Source of the DNA: Lojkania enalia
Lineage: Eukaryota; Ascomycota; Dothideomycetes; Pleosporales
Length of the DNA: 64,000 nt
Direction: 5' to 3'
Assembly: GCA_010094045.1 (NCBI GenBank)
Contig: ML986610.1
Coordinates: 248,001-312,000, forward strand
The notes below the pieces were generated by a model. The model saw only the letters and a program-made list of their open reading frames with translations. It was not told the origin of the DNA and did no database searches. Of this stretch, positions 10,400-21,200 are shown in pieces (the first letter of the stretch is position 1; every line of letters starts with the position of its first letter). Both the position numbers and the translations under genes were made by a program.

Positions 10400-12651
10400 T
10401 CAGATCGAAACCTCAAACCGCCTCATCATCTCAATGCCCGAAGCAAAACATATTTCCATTCCCGAGTGCATCAGCATCGTGATCGGCCTTCCCGTCTCTG
10501 CTCCATTGTGCGTTAAATGCTTCACATCATCATAGCCAATCTCGCGAAAGCACTTCCATTCTACGCTAAAGTTTCTGCTCACAATAATGAGTATGCTATG
10601 TAAATATCTGAATGATTAGAAAGTAACTTACCCAGTCCACTTGTCTTCTTGCCAATGAGGTAGTGTATATGAAAAATCTACCGGACTGGTCATTCTCGCC
10701 AGGCCACAAAACTGACGACTACTACCTTGTGAGCGGAAGCTTCTAAACTGGAATTTAGATCACAGTACCTTTTTGTAAGGGTGAATATTAGGTAAATAGC
10801 AGTGTTCCCTTTTTGAAACGCCTTATTCAGCCGCGTGTTAGTTGGTCTACCGCCTGACCATGCTGAGAAAGCAACGCTCGTTTCAAGGTCGATCTCGGAT
10901 ATCGACCTCAACACGAAAAATCGTCCCTATACCTAGCTTAGACCCATGGCACGTAGAAATCATAAGTTGAAAAGCATGTCTTACCGGCGTAGGAGGCAGA
11001 ATGTCTTGCGTTATGATCGACTCCGGTGTGATCGCTAGATGAGTAGTAGTGCCCAGATTTACTACTTCACCTGATTGAGACGTAGATCCGGAGTTGGCTA
11101 TGCGCAGCCTAGGAGCCTGTGCTTTGTGGTCGTTAGCAAACTCGCCACACTTTTGCAGTACTTGATGAAGGGCTTACGTATAGAATCGTCGAGTAAATCT
11201 ATGGGTGGTGACCTGTATAATGAATCCAGTGTCTGCTCTATCGATGTGATTACGTGCGGCTCCTCTATCTTCGGAACAAACAGGGGCTCATCATCCATCT
11301 CGATGTCAAAGGTCTCGTCTTCTGCTCGACAGCATATACCGCAGAATTCGCCAACACGATCCGAAACGGACCGGAAAGCAATGATCTCGGAGACCAATGC
11401 TTCTGCTGAGGGGCGTAAGTCGCGATCCTCGGCGAGCATTTCCTCAATCCAGCCAACCACCCCATTGCTCGACTCCTCTGTCTTAGTGTTACGTAGTCTC
11501 GATAACCAAAGCTCGATAGCCGGAGAATTCGCATGATATATGGTAGTACTGGTTCCATGTTCTCGGAAGAAGGCCGCAAGCTCAGCTAACGCAACGCGCT
11601 TAAGGACTGTGAGCATTTCCATGAATACGCAACCTAGGGACCAAATGTCTGAAGACGAATTCCGCGCGGTATAACGTGCAACTTCTGGTGCGCAGTACTT
11701 CTCCGTCCTAGCTGTAGGACCTTCCGTTGTGCTTCTACTACCAACATACTCTTTTGCGAGACCAAAGTCCGTGATTAAAACATTCGTGCCATGAACGAGG
11801 ATGTTTGACGGTTTGATATCTTTATGGCGGATTTTCTTTCCGTGTAAGTACGCTAAGGCGGTTGCTAAACAACCGAAAAACGTGCGCATCGAGCTCATCT
11901 TAAGTGGATCATTCGGTGCCAGCGTTAGGTAAACCGCGAGATCGCAGTCAGCGACCGGTGACATGATCATGGCAACAAAGACCGGATCACTATAGCTACC
12001 CACAATTTCTACAAGATGTTTGTGCTGCACACGCTTGAGTATATGTAGCTCACTTTTGAATATCTCTAATCCATGTTGAGCACGTCCAAATGCACCACGT
12101 CTCATTATTTTTCGTACCAGCTGTCTTCGCAATGATGCGTTATCTCGAGCCCCCGGTTCACGGCATATTACGGCCTCAACTTGACTGTAACCTCCAGTGC
12201 CTAGTATTGCCTTGACTTCAAGCGGTACCTGGTCTTTGCTGGCGAAATGGGCATGCTCCCCTAGGTCCCACTTGCTTATGTGGTTGGGAGAAGTCATTAC
12301 ACATCTCTGCGCTTGAAGAAAAGCGCTTTTATCTTTTGGCGCCATCCCGCTCGGAAGGCTAAAGTTTGTATACGGGAAGTGGGCATCTGAAAATTGTCTC
12401 GAGAAGAATAGATCACGAAGCTTTAGAAGTCCGATGCGGCGGAGAACGATGTATAGACGAGGGACTGCTGACCAGGCACCATGCTCAACCCTACGTAATA
12501 GCTCAGAAATTTGCGCTATTTCTTGGGTTGTGTATCCTCGTTCTGGGGCCGCTAAAGGGAGGTATTCGTGTGAGCAGAGACGGGTCAGAGCCGCTTCTAC
12601 TTTTCGCACTACATGGGAATGATCAGCTTTCTTGGATAAGTTATTCGTCAT
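10400..12651 (-). CDS. Serine/threonine protein kinase with an unassigned C-terminal domain
   Basis: The kinase part is certain. Residues about 149-157 form a Gly loop (LGTGGYSQV); K181 is the likely ATP lysine; HKDIKPSN is the catalytic loop (276-283), DFG is 295-297, APE 321-323 and DIWSLG 335-340. HKD replaces the usual HRD. About 145 residues of unassigned helical sequence precede it. Read without splicing, the frame ends at 11098. However, a GTAAGC donor at 11177 with a GCTAAC branch allows a join to 11097 that keeps the frame open. A five-exon model (12651-11178, 11097-10985, 10926-10851, 10725-10632, 10595-10400) is in phase throughout and gives 650 residues, ending in a compact domain (KCFREIGYDDVKHLTHN). 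The third and fourth introns are the weakest; the fourth is only 36 bases. Substrates are unknown. Confidence 0.72.
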
Positions 12652-14740
12652 TCACGGGTACCGCTCACCGTTGTCTACGACCTCCATTGGCGGCGATTCT
12701 CATGGCTTGAGGACTAGGAAGACGGCTGGATGTAGGCATCAAAAGGTTGAGATTGAAGAGTAAATGAGTCATTTTCGCCGTTCTCTAAGTCGAGGCTGCC
12801 TGGCGGCCTCATAAGGGGGAACTCATGGCTGGAAGCCACACTGCCTAGCGAGGAAATCGATCAGCGATGTGACGGGTACAAGGACAAGTCTCCCACGGAA
12901 GCAACCTAAGAGGATTGCGCGGGCCTTCACAAAATAGTCAGGAACAAAGACCCCAAATTTTTCTGGCTATATAATAGCGTATTGCAACTAGGCTGAATCC
13001 CCAAAATCCCTTCAAATATCTAAGATTGCTATTTAAGTAGCCCTTCTTCCGGACTTGGAGTCGTTTTCTTGCTAAACTCTTGCCCAAAGCGTATATTAAT
13101 CTGCTTTTTACGAAGCTACTATGCTATTATAGGTACCTATCTTACAGCTTACCCCCTATATCGTCTTCGTATTGCGCAACCATTACAGGGGTTATCAACC
13201 ACTTGGGAGACTTGAAATTAGCTCATCTCAAAGGATTTCCTGTGCCGTAAAAATAATTTAAAAAATTTTAATCCTTTCAGTAATAAAAGACCGGAGTGAG
13301 CATGATTAATGAAATGGCCCGGCACCTTGTTGCATGCACGGAGGAGCGCCATGAAACGAAGAAGTCCGGGAGGCTGTCCAGAATGGTGAGCACTAACGCA
13401 AGCCACGCGAATTTTTCTACAACAGATTGAATCCTACATTGATGATTCTTGCTGATTACAGGCGTTACAATATTGCTTAAGGTACAAAAAAATTTTTTTT
13501 TTGAACCTGCCCAAAAGAAGGCATAGGGATTTATTTCGTATGGTTACATTGCGATTAGCTTGAGGCGACTTCAGTTTCGATCTATTCAAATCTCATTTGT
13601 CTATCCTGCTATCCTGTTTTGCATTGAGAACGGCATACCTAGCATCTTCGAATAGATTCGTAAGCATTGGAATGCCTCGCAGTGGCAGGTCCACTCAACC
13701 CTTAGGAATTTATCAAGGCCTATAGGTTCCGGATGCTAGACTATTATCTAGTGTCACGTGTTTCTACTATCCTATTATAGTTGGTCTGTTTTCAGGCCTA
13801 TATAGTCTCGCCACTGCCTCTAGCCAGGCAGGCCACTTACCCTCCTTCAATGCATCAATATTTGCCTCAGCAATTGATGCTGCCTAATACGCGACATCTA
13901 GTAATGGCCAAAGTGGCGTGGGGACTCCATACGTGAATATGAGTTTGTTTACGCCGGGCGCAGGGGTGTAACACGTATCACCTCTGCCAGTATATTATAC
14001 GGCCTCCATGCCACATGTTTAACCATATTTCCCCCTATACTATTAGCGTTTGCGGCTACCTTATAGAGCAAAAGTCACGTCACAATCTGGGTCTCAGACT
14101 GGCGTTGTTGGTGTTGCATTCCGTCTTCACGTTCGTGCTTGCTCCATTAATGGCCGTCATAGCTCGCGAGATGCCCGTATGGTGACCTAAGCTTAGGAAG
14201 CGTTCAAGAGGGCCGATGAATCCGGGAGGCAGCGTGGTAAGAGGTATAGGCTACGGTTGCTGTGAGTGGAGACGCGCGTCAGATGCACTATGGAGAATTG
14301 TCAAAGAAAGGATGGATTCAAAATGCTATCCTCACGAGCGACAAATCGCACGAGAGTAAACTTATGAAACTAGCACATGAATTATATAATGCAAGGATAA
14401 TGTGGGAAAAAGGCAGGATCATTTTGTATTGCTGACGACCAAGGGCACTAAAACCAACCGAGTATATTTACTTTAACATCAATGGTCATGTCCCGTGCGG
14501 ACGAAATGCTTTAGGAGCCGCGGCCAGACTAGACACGCTACACAGAAGCTTTCTCGAATCTTACTCAAGTATTAGCAAGGATGAAAATGCATGAATGGCT
14601 CAGAAACCGGCAAATATCAGAAATGCTGATCACAATGGCTCATATTCTCGTAATTCACGTTCGTTCCTACCCGTAATAACCGGAATTGCAACGAGATACT
14701 CTCCGCTCATAATATAGATGATGGTTCAGATCTCCTATAA
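12652..14740. other. Intergenic, partly A+T-rich, no supported gene
   Basis: The first few hundred bases are the kinase promoter side. From about 12960 to 13560 the DNA is A+T-rich with a long A/T run (about 13485-13502) and short palindromes, the look of decayed repeat. The rest (13560-14740) has mixed composition and only random short frames. The final part is the 3' flank of the NRDE2 gene. Confidence 0.45.
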
Positions 14741-17700
14741 TTACGCTGTCTCGATATCTAGGTCAACAAATATCCTGTGCTCTTTCTCAACCATGACATT
14801 ATATACCTTCCGAAGTTCCTCCTGTGACAGAATGCCTTCCTTTAGGTGAGTGAAGGCGAGCATCATGTAATCTTTACACCACGGCAAATGAGTTAGTCCT
14901 CGGAAGAAGGTCTCCTTTATCCTCCGATAACTCTGTTCCAACCGTGTCTCCACCTTTTGTTTCTTACCATCCTTCCTTGGCTCCTTCAATGACCGTTTTC
15001 CCTTCTCCTTCTGGGCCTGTTCCAACTCGAAGAGAACGTGTCTCGTCCAAAGGGCTGGGCAGTGCGCGCCAATATCGTGCTCAGCCTTCTCGAATAAGGC
15101 CCGCACCGAATGACTTGTTGACCCTGCTATCTCCCCACGTTTCATCTCGTAATGGATTGCAAAAAGCCATCCATCAATGCCCATGCTCTTTCCGCTTCCG
15201 AACATATTCTTGTGCATGATGCTTCTCACTCGATCATCGATAGCGAACTTCCTCTCATTTGCTGCATAGGTAGAAAGCAGAATCGAATTGTTAGGAAACC
15301 GGGCAATAAGTGGCTCTAAGTTGCTGCGTAGTAGTGATGGTTTGACAATCGCTGCGGTAGAGGCATGGTAGGTCAGGAAACGGGCGATAAATTGAGCATG
15401 AAGTTCCGGTGCTGAAGCTTGAGGCAGATGCCGCTGTAGGAACCAATCGATGAGATGCGCATGTACAGAAATAGCCGATAGCGCATCACAGCCACCTGAA
15501 AGATAAACCAGAAGAGCTAGTAGGTCGGTGAACCAAACGGCAGAAGAAAGATTGCTCTCTAAGAGAGCTCGCTCTCTACCCTCAGTTAGAGCCATACGAG
15601 ACCGAAGAAGAGCGGATTTACTCGGCTCCTCACTTGAACCGTCTGCCGGCTTTTCAATCTTTCCTTGAGGGGAGGTCAGGCGCCAGAGTGCCTCGTCTTG
15701 AAATCCCTGTCGTAGCGCTTGCCAGACCCAGCTACTGAAAAGCTGTAGACTTCCTGGAGAGGTAAATGAAAAAGAGCTATTCATTGAGAGTGCAGTGCTA
15801 AAGACATGGTCCGCTTTACTGTGGTTCCCTCGGCGGCACTCGGCGAGGCCATAGGCGTTGTAAAGATAGAGGCTTGTGGGGCGACCCTTGAGGAGTAGTT
15901 TCGCAGTTTTGTACGCCTCAGCCGGAAAATGAAAGAGCTCAAAACCCAAGAGATATTCACCGATCACATCGTTTGCCATTGCTTCGAATGTAAGAAGTCT
16001 CAACGTATGGCGGATAAAAGTCGTGTCGACGGACGTGGAAATGTTATGAAAGCCATGCTCAAAAAGAAGTTCTGTTGTCATATAAAAGCTTGAGAATGGA
16101 CAGCTCATATATTCCCTTACGGCACGTAGCATAATGTTTTGTTCATCGTGAGGTGCATAGGAACTTGCCCACTCGCGGCGAAGGATCGGGTCGGACCACC
16201 ATTTCCGTTCTTGTGGATCTAATTGTGGAAGAGGTGGAAGGCGGCAAAAGCAAAGAAAAGCTTCTATGATTTCTTCGGCGGATGCCCCAGAAGGAAACGC
16301 CTTAAGACAATCTTCGATATCTGAGAAGAGTATCAGATGAAAGGGATCATCATCCCCAATCTCATCAGCGGTGCGACCTGGATACCTCAGCTTGCTGATA
16401 TGCTCACGTTCGCGAGCCTGAAAGGCCTCGAAGTCATCGGTGGGTGTATCAAGGGTCCCTAGTGATATGGCGTTTTGGATCGCTTGGACGGGATTGCTCA
16501 GGTCAGAATTTCTCCACCCTTTAGCCCCCAACTCGCCAATGCGAGGCACCTCATTCTCCCAAAACTCTTCGAACAAGCGCATGTGTAATCCATCTGCTTC
16601 GTCATCTCTCTTTCGAATCGGGGCTAAGAGCGTGTACTCAAGCACAGCTTGCCATATTGCTATTGAGAACTCTTGATAACCAGCATCCTGAATCATTGCA
16701 GTCAGACGGATTAAGATGTGTAAATAGGCATCAGGAAAGATTTGATCTGGGCTGGAGTGAAAGGCTTCCACGCATTTTTGAAAGGTTACTCGACAGTGCT
16801 CATACTTGAAGTTGGCGAAATTTGTTTGCTCAAAGTCAAGGTATTTGGCCCATACTTCTGGGCTTTGGGAATACTGAGTGATAACGTCTATCCACTTCGT
16901 GGCTAATTTTACCCGATCCCAACTTGTGGATGCCTCTGCCAATAGCCCTAGGTGCAATGTAATTCGACTGTTCTGATCGTTGCCAATCTCACGAAGAGCC
17001 TGCTCGTAAATTGACACCTTGACCTCGGCTAAGTGCCGCTGGTCTGCGCTACTTAATTCATCGTAATCCTTACGATTGAGCATTAACATGGCATGCTGGT
17101 GAGCAATAAGATCCAACCAGGATTGGAGGTTGTTAGGCTGATCACGAGTCGCTTGAGTGAGAGCGGCGTTCTTCTGGGTGACTTCTGAGCGAGCATAATC
17201 AGCTTCGACTCCAGATTCATATTCCGCGTCTGAATCAAATACAGCATCCTGATCATGCATCGTGTCGAGAGCTCGATAATCTGCTTCAATGGCTCGAGGC
17301 GGGTTCTCATTATCCGACTTATAGTCTCTCTTTGCCTTTAGTGACACTGGAATGTAATCCATATTTAGGTCCGGCTGTTGATACTCTAATGCTTTGATGG
17401 GTCGAATTGAATGCGTGCTTTCTCTCGCTACTTGCCTAGACGCTAGCGGTCGACTACGGCGTTCAGAAGCATATGTAGACAATGTTATTCTCTTATCTGT
17501 AGTCTCACCCCGATCGATTTTCATTGCCGATGAGGCACCTAGGACAGATCCACGGCCAAATCGTCGATAGTGAGGGACAGTGTAGCGGTCGATGGTACCA
17601 TACTTCAAAATAGACGGATCTCCCCTACGATCTACTACGAAGAAGTCAGACTGCTCCTTTTCATGAAAGAGTGGTCGATTTGTATGTGGGGGGGGTGGAT

Positions 17701-17836
17701 TGTTGTCCTTCGACGGGCTCCTTTTTCTCTCCGATGGAGGTTTCTTTCCCTTCTCGCTTTTCTCCACGGGCTTGGCTGGCTCAGGAGCTTTAGGTTTCGG
17801 TCGAAAGCTAGTGAACTTGGGAATATTGGATGCCAT
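14741..17836 (-). CDS. NRDE2: NRDE-2 family protein (nuclear RNA surveillance/RNAi factor)
   Basis: Single exon, 1031 residues, in the size range of the family. The N-terminus is basic and Pro/Lys rich. At about residues 64-95 it has the family signature: DFFVVDRRGDPSILKYGTID, followed by a conserved Tyr-Arg-Arg-Phe-Gly. The long remainder is helical, built of HAT/TPR-like repeats (DUF1740 region; Trp-containing helices such as LQSWLDLIAHQ and PEVWAKYLDFE). In animals and fission yeast, NRDE-2 proteins act in the nucleus with Mtr4-type helicases on RNA decay, splicing and small-RNA silencing; that is family knowledge. The start ATG (17836) opens MASNIPKFTSFRPK, a common fungal N-terminus for this protein. 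It is divergent from UTP10 across 463 bases. Confidence 0.92.
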   Translation of the reverse strand: MASNIPKFTSFRPKPKAPEPAKPVEKSEKGKKPPSERKRSPSKDNNPPPPHTNRPLFHEKEQSDFFVVDRRGDPSILKYGTIDRYTVPHYRRFGRGSVLGASSAMKIDRGETTDKRITLSTYASERRSRPLASRQVARESTHSIRPIKALEYQQPDLNMDYIPVSLKAKRDYKSDNENPPRAIEADYRALDTMHDQDAVFDSDAEYESGVEADYARSEVTQKNAALTQATRDQPNNLQSWLDLIAHQHAMLMLNRKDYDELSSADQRHLAEVKVSIYEQALREIGNDQNSRITLHLGLLAEASTSWDRVKLATKWIDVITQYSQSPEVWAKYLDFEQTNFANFKYEHCRVTFQKCVEAFHSSPDQIFPDAYLHILIRLTAMIQDAGYQEFSIAIWQAVLEYTLLAPIRKRDDEADGLHMRLFEEFWENEVPRIGELGAKGWRNSDLSNPVQAIQNAISLGTLDTPTDDFEAFQAREREHISKLRYPGRTADEIGDDDPFHLILFSDIEDCLKAFPSGASAEEIIEAFLCFCRLPPLPQLDPQERKWWSDPILRREWASSYAPHDEQNIMLRAVREYMSCPFSSFYMTTELLFEHGFHNISTSVDTTFIRHTLRLLTFEAMANDVIGEYLLGFELFHFPAEAYKTAKLLLKGRPTSLYLYNAYGLAECRRGNHSKADHVFSTALSMNSSFSFTSPGSLQLFSSWVWQALRQGFQDEALWRLTSPQGKIEKPADGSSEEPSKSALLRSRMALTEGRERALLESNLSSAVWFTDLLALLVYLSGGCDALSAISVHAHLIDWFLQRHLPQASAPELHAQFIARFLTYHASTAAIVKPSLLRSNLEPLIARFPNNSILLSTYAANERKFAIDDRVRSIMHKNMFGSGKSMGIDGWLFAIHYEMKRGEIAGSTSHSVRALFEKAEHDIGAHCPALWTRHVLFELEQAQKEKGKRSLKEPRKDGKKQKVETRLEQSYRRIKETFFRGLTHLPWCKDYMMLAFTHLKEGILSQEELRKVYNVMVEKEHRIFVDLDIETA

Positions 17837-18299
17837 GATTATCTTAAATTGAGCCAGAAAGTTTTAATCCCAAGATCAGCTATGCTCGAATACCCAGAGC
17901 AAGTCTCTTGAAGAGTCGGGTGAAATATTAGCGCAGATACTCCAGGTGACAATGCTGGGCCACGTCAGTTGCGGATGGCAGGATCTTGATGCGCAACATC
18001 GTTTAGCACCGCTCTACCTTCACTCCATGCGTAGAAGGCGTGAAGGCGCTTGGAAGGGCGTCGAATCGAGTTGGTGATACTGGAGACCGTGGCGAGTTCC
18101 GAGGCTGCGGAGGGCCCGTGCGCTCTTCCGCCCGGCAAAATCTTGGCTCGACGGAATTTTTGATGCAAACTTCCAGCCCTCATCCAAACCGCCTGTCGTC
18201 CCCGCCACAGCTTAAGCCCCTGTCACATCTCCTTCGATGGCCTTAATAGCTCCTATCGCTCATACTTCCGGCACGTAAACTCTCAACAGCCGATTCGCC
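17837..18299. promoter_or_regulatory. Shared divergent promoter between NRDE2 and UTP10
   Basis: 463 bases separate the two start codons, so both promoters must lie here. No TATA box is obvious. C/T-rich stretches lie close to the UTP10 ATG (around 18180-18240). The arrangement would allow co-regulation of an RNA-surveillance factor and a ribosome-biogenesis factor, but nothing in the sequence proves it. Confidence 0.6.
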
Positions 18300-21200
18300 A
18301 TGACTTCTTTGCAGAAGCAGCTTGCTGCCATTGCGGCTTCCAGTACTCACCAACTCAATCTCAAGGCGCAAAAGGCTGCTCATAGCAAATCGCTTCTTTT
18401 TGAGCCCCGAGTTGCTGCTTCTCAATCCTTCGACTCCATATATTTGATCTGCCATGAAGGCTTCCGCGATTTGTGCGCGCTCGACCATCGTTTCATCCCA
18501 TTCTCCCGGACAATATTCAGCGAACAGAGCAAGGCAGAGGACCGCACGCAGATGACCTCCAGAGAGAACAAAGAATTGGATTCCGTTTTAGAGGCATTCA
18601 TTACCTTAGTCGGACCGAGGTTATTGCTGAAACCTGCCGAGAAGGCCTTGGAATGGCTGGTCAGAAGATTTCGGTATGTAGAGCATTCAACAAACTCCAC
18701 ATCCACGCGCTCATAAATTTTCAGTGTCCACGAGTATAACACAGAATGTCTCGTTTTAACATACCTTCCATACCACGTCACCCCTCAATTCTTGGCTCTA
18801 TTATCCATATTACCCGCCAGCCCGCCTCAGACGTTGCGTTTTCTCTTCCCTTACCTATCACCCCCTACCAACCTCCCAAGACAGACCATCGTATACACTG
18901 CTGTAAATACTCCAGCCTTCTTCAATGTCCTACAAGGATATGTTATGAGAGTTCTGCAAGCCGGCCACCAGGGTGCCAGTCTTCTCTCGTTTTGGTCGAG
19001 TATTACGACCCAAGCAATCGACGCTATACTCGAACAATCTCAGTCAGGAAGAAAAGGTGTCTGGAATCAGAGGGTCGAGGAGATACTGCTTAGGGTGCTT
19101 CCTGGGCTAAATGAATGCCTAAAGCTCATCGACGTCCCAGAGGCAATCATGGGATGCTACATGATCATCATCGTCCTGGTCACAAAAGCTACACTAAGTG
19201 ACAAGGTTCTCGGCTCCCTACTAGAAGCCGTTGCGCTTAGTCAAGAAAACGAGACTTTAGACGCATGCATCATGTGCCTCGCCATAATAGCAGAGGAAAT
19301 GTCTCAGTTAAAATTTTCTAACCGAGTTATAAAGAGGTTACTGCAAATCCCGAACCTGGTCCAACGCTTAACCTCTATATCTGAAAAATGTCGGGTTGAA
19401 AAGCTTGCTCTTGGATGCGCCTTAGGTGCACTTGAAAGCATTGGCTCTGTCAGTTGTACTGAAGTATCTCGAACATTGCTTAGCGAAGTTCTTCAATGTA
19501 GAATCTTCAGTAGCCGTTATATTTCGGTGGCTTTGGCGGCTTTACTTCAATCCGCATACAGCAGTACCCCGGGGTCTGCCCGGCATGGCCAGCTTCTTGA
19601 TATCCTCACTCAATTCAGCGAAATGGATGCAAATTCAACGATATTTCAGATTATAATTGATAAGCATAGTGAAGGCTTTGAATCACTAGGGATTATACTA
19701 CCGCAGAGACAAGACGTGGGCGAGCACAGCAATTTCATCTCAGATGACGAGGACATGGACGACCTAGAGGACACCGAGGCGGATTCCAGCGTTCCTTCTA
19801 TATTTCTTCCGAATATCACGGAATCTACATATTTGGATACGGAGCCGACACCGTCCTTTTCAGAGGCTGCAGCAGCTTTTGAGAAATTCTTAGAGTCCGA
19901 TCGCCGAGCCGACCTGTTTCTTGAGACAAAGCAACTTCGGCGGACTGAAGCGGCCAAGGATCCTTTGTTTTTAAGCTTCATGGCTCGGTTGTGGTGTAAA
20001 CCCAACGCTGTGACAACCCGCATTGCAGCTCTCCGATCCACACGGGCGTTGATTAGAAGGTTCGAGGACGGAATCGATTTCCAGAACTTGATTCCCTATT
20101 TACTTTATGCACTTGGGGATACATCGCATGCTGTTCGTGGCTTTGCTGCCGGTTGTATCACGGCAATCTCGGAACGATTGGCGAAGAAATCCTCCAAAGC
20201 CCCAATTTGGGGTAAGGACATTTATGGGAAACAGTCTTCACAGATCGTATCCCTCTCTACGGACCAATTTGTGACATTTTTGTCCTCCGCCCTTCTTCCA
20301 ATCCTTGAAGAGTGCGTCCTAGACCCGAAATTTATCATAACATCCTTGGGCGGTATGTTCGAAGGCTCGCAGCTTTTGCAAAGCCGTGATAAACACAGTC
20401 TCAAATCCAATATACGAAGTTCTGTTATATCATTTCTAGGTAGTCACACTGCCCTTACACCAATCCTTCGGGTCCGCACCCACCTCCTGCCATTGTTTGC
20501 GGGAAAGTTTGCAGCTGGTGTGCGCACCAGTGCCCTAATACCTTCCATACGTCGATGGTGTGCACAACCAGAATCCGAGGTGGCTTCAAAGTGCAATGCC
20601 GAAAGTATTGGGCTTGCGAAGGTTGAGAACGAACACTTGGCTGCGCTTGTGCCCCGAGAACAGGATAGCATCGAATTGCTTAGGGATATTATTTCCGGAA
20701 ATCTGGGTGGAGAGAGGTCAATCTTGCTGGAGGGAGCTTTTGATCGATTGAATGCAATATGGTCTTCAATGAGATCGGAAGCCCGGTTGTCATTTAGCCA
20801 TTGCCTCCTAGATCTCGCTATAGAGGGTCGGGACGACATAAAGGATGAAAAAATTCGGAAAACTCGAGCTCTGGAGATTCTACGCATTGTAAAAATAGAC
20901 ACTGCTATACTTGTCAACTTCATTGAAAGCGTTCCTTCAACAACGCAGATGCCAGAGGGACAGCCAGTCAAAAAGAGGAGGAGAACCAGTCGAAATGAGA
21001 TGGTGCGTGCCGATTTACATTCTGTAGAGGATGTATCAAAACTTCTGCGGAGGTTAACTTTGGTCTTGGAGTTAATTGAGAGCTCTAATCCCGGTAACCG
21101 CCCGGCCCTATTCAAGAATCTTTTCATAGTCCTTGATGACTTGCAACAACTTAGGCACCAGTCGGGCTCAGAACTTGTGTATTTGCAGAGCTTGATCCTT

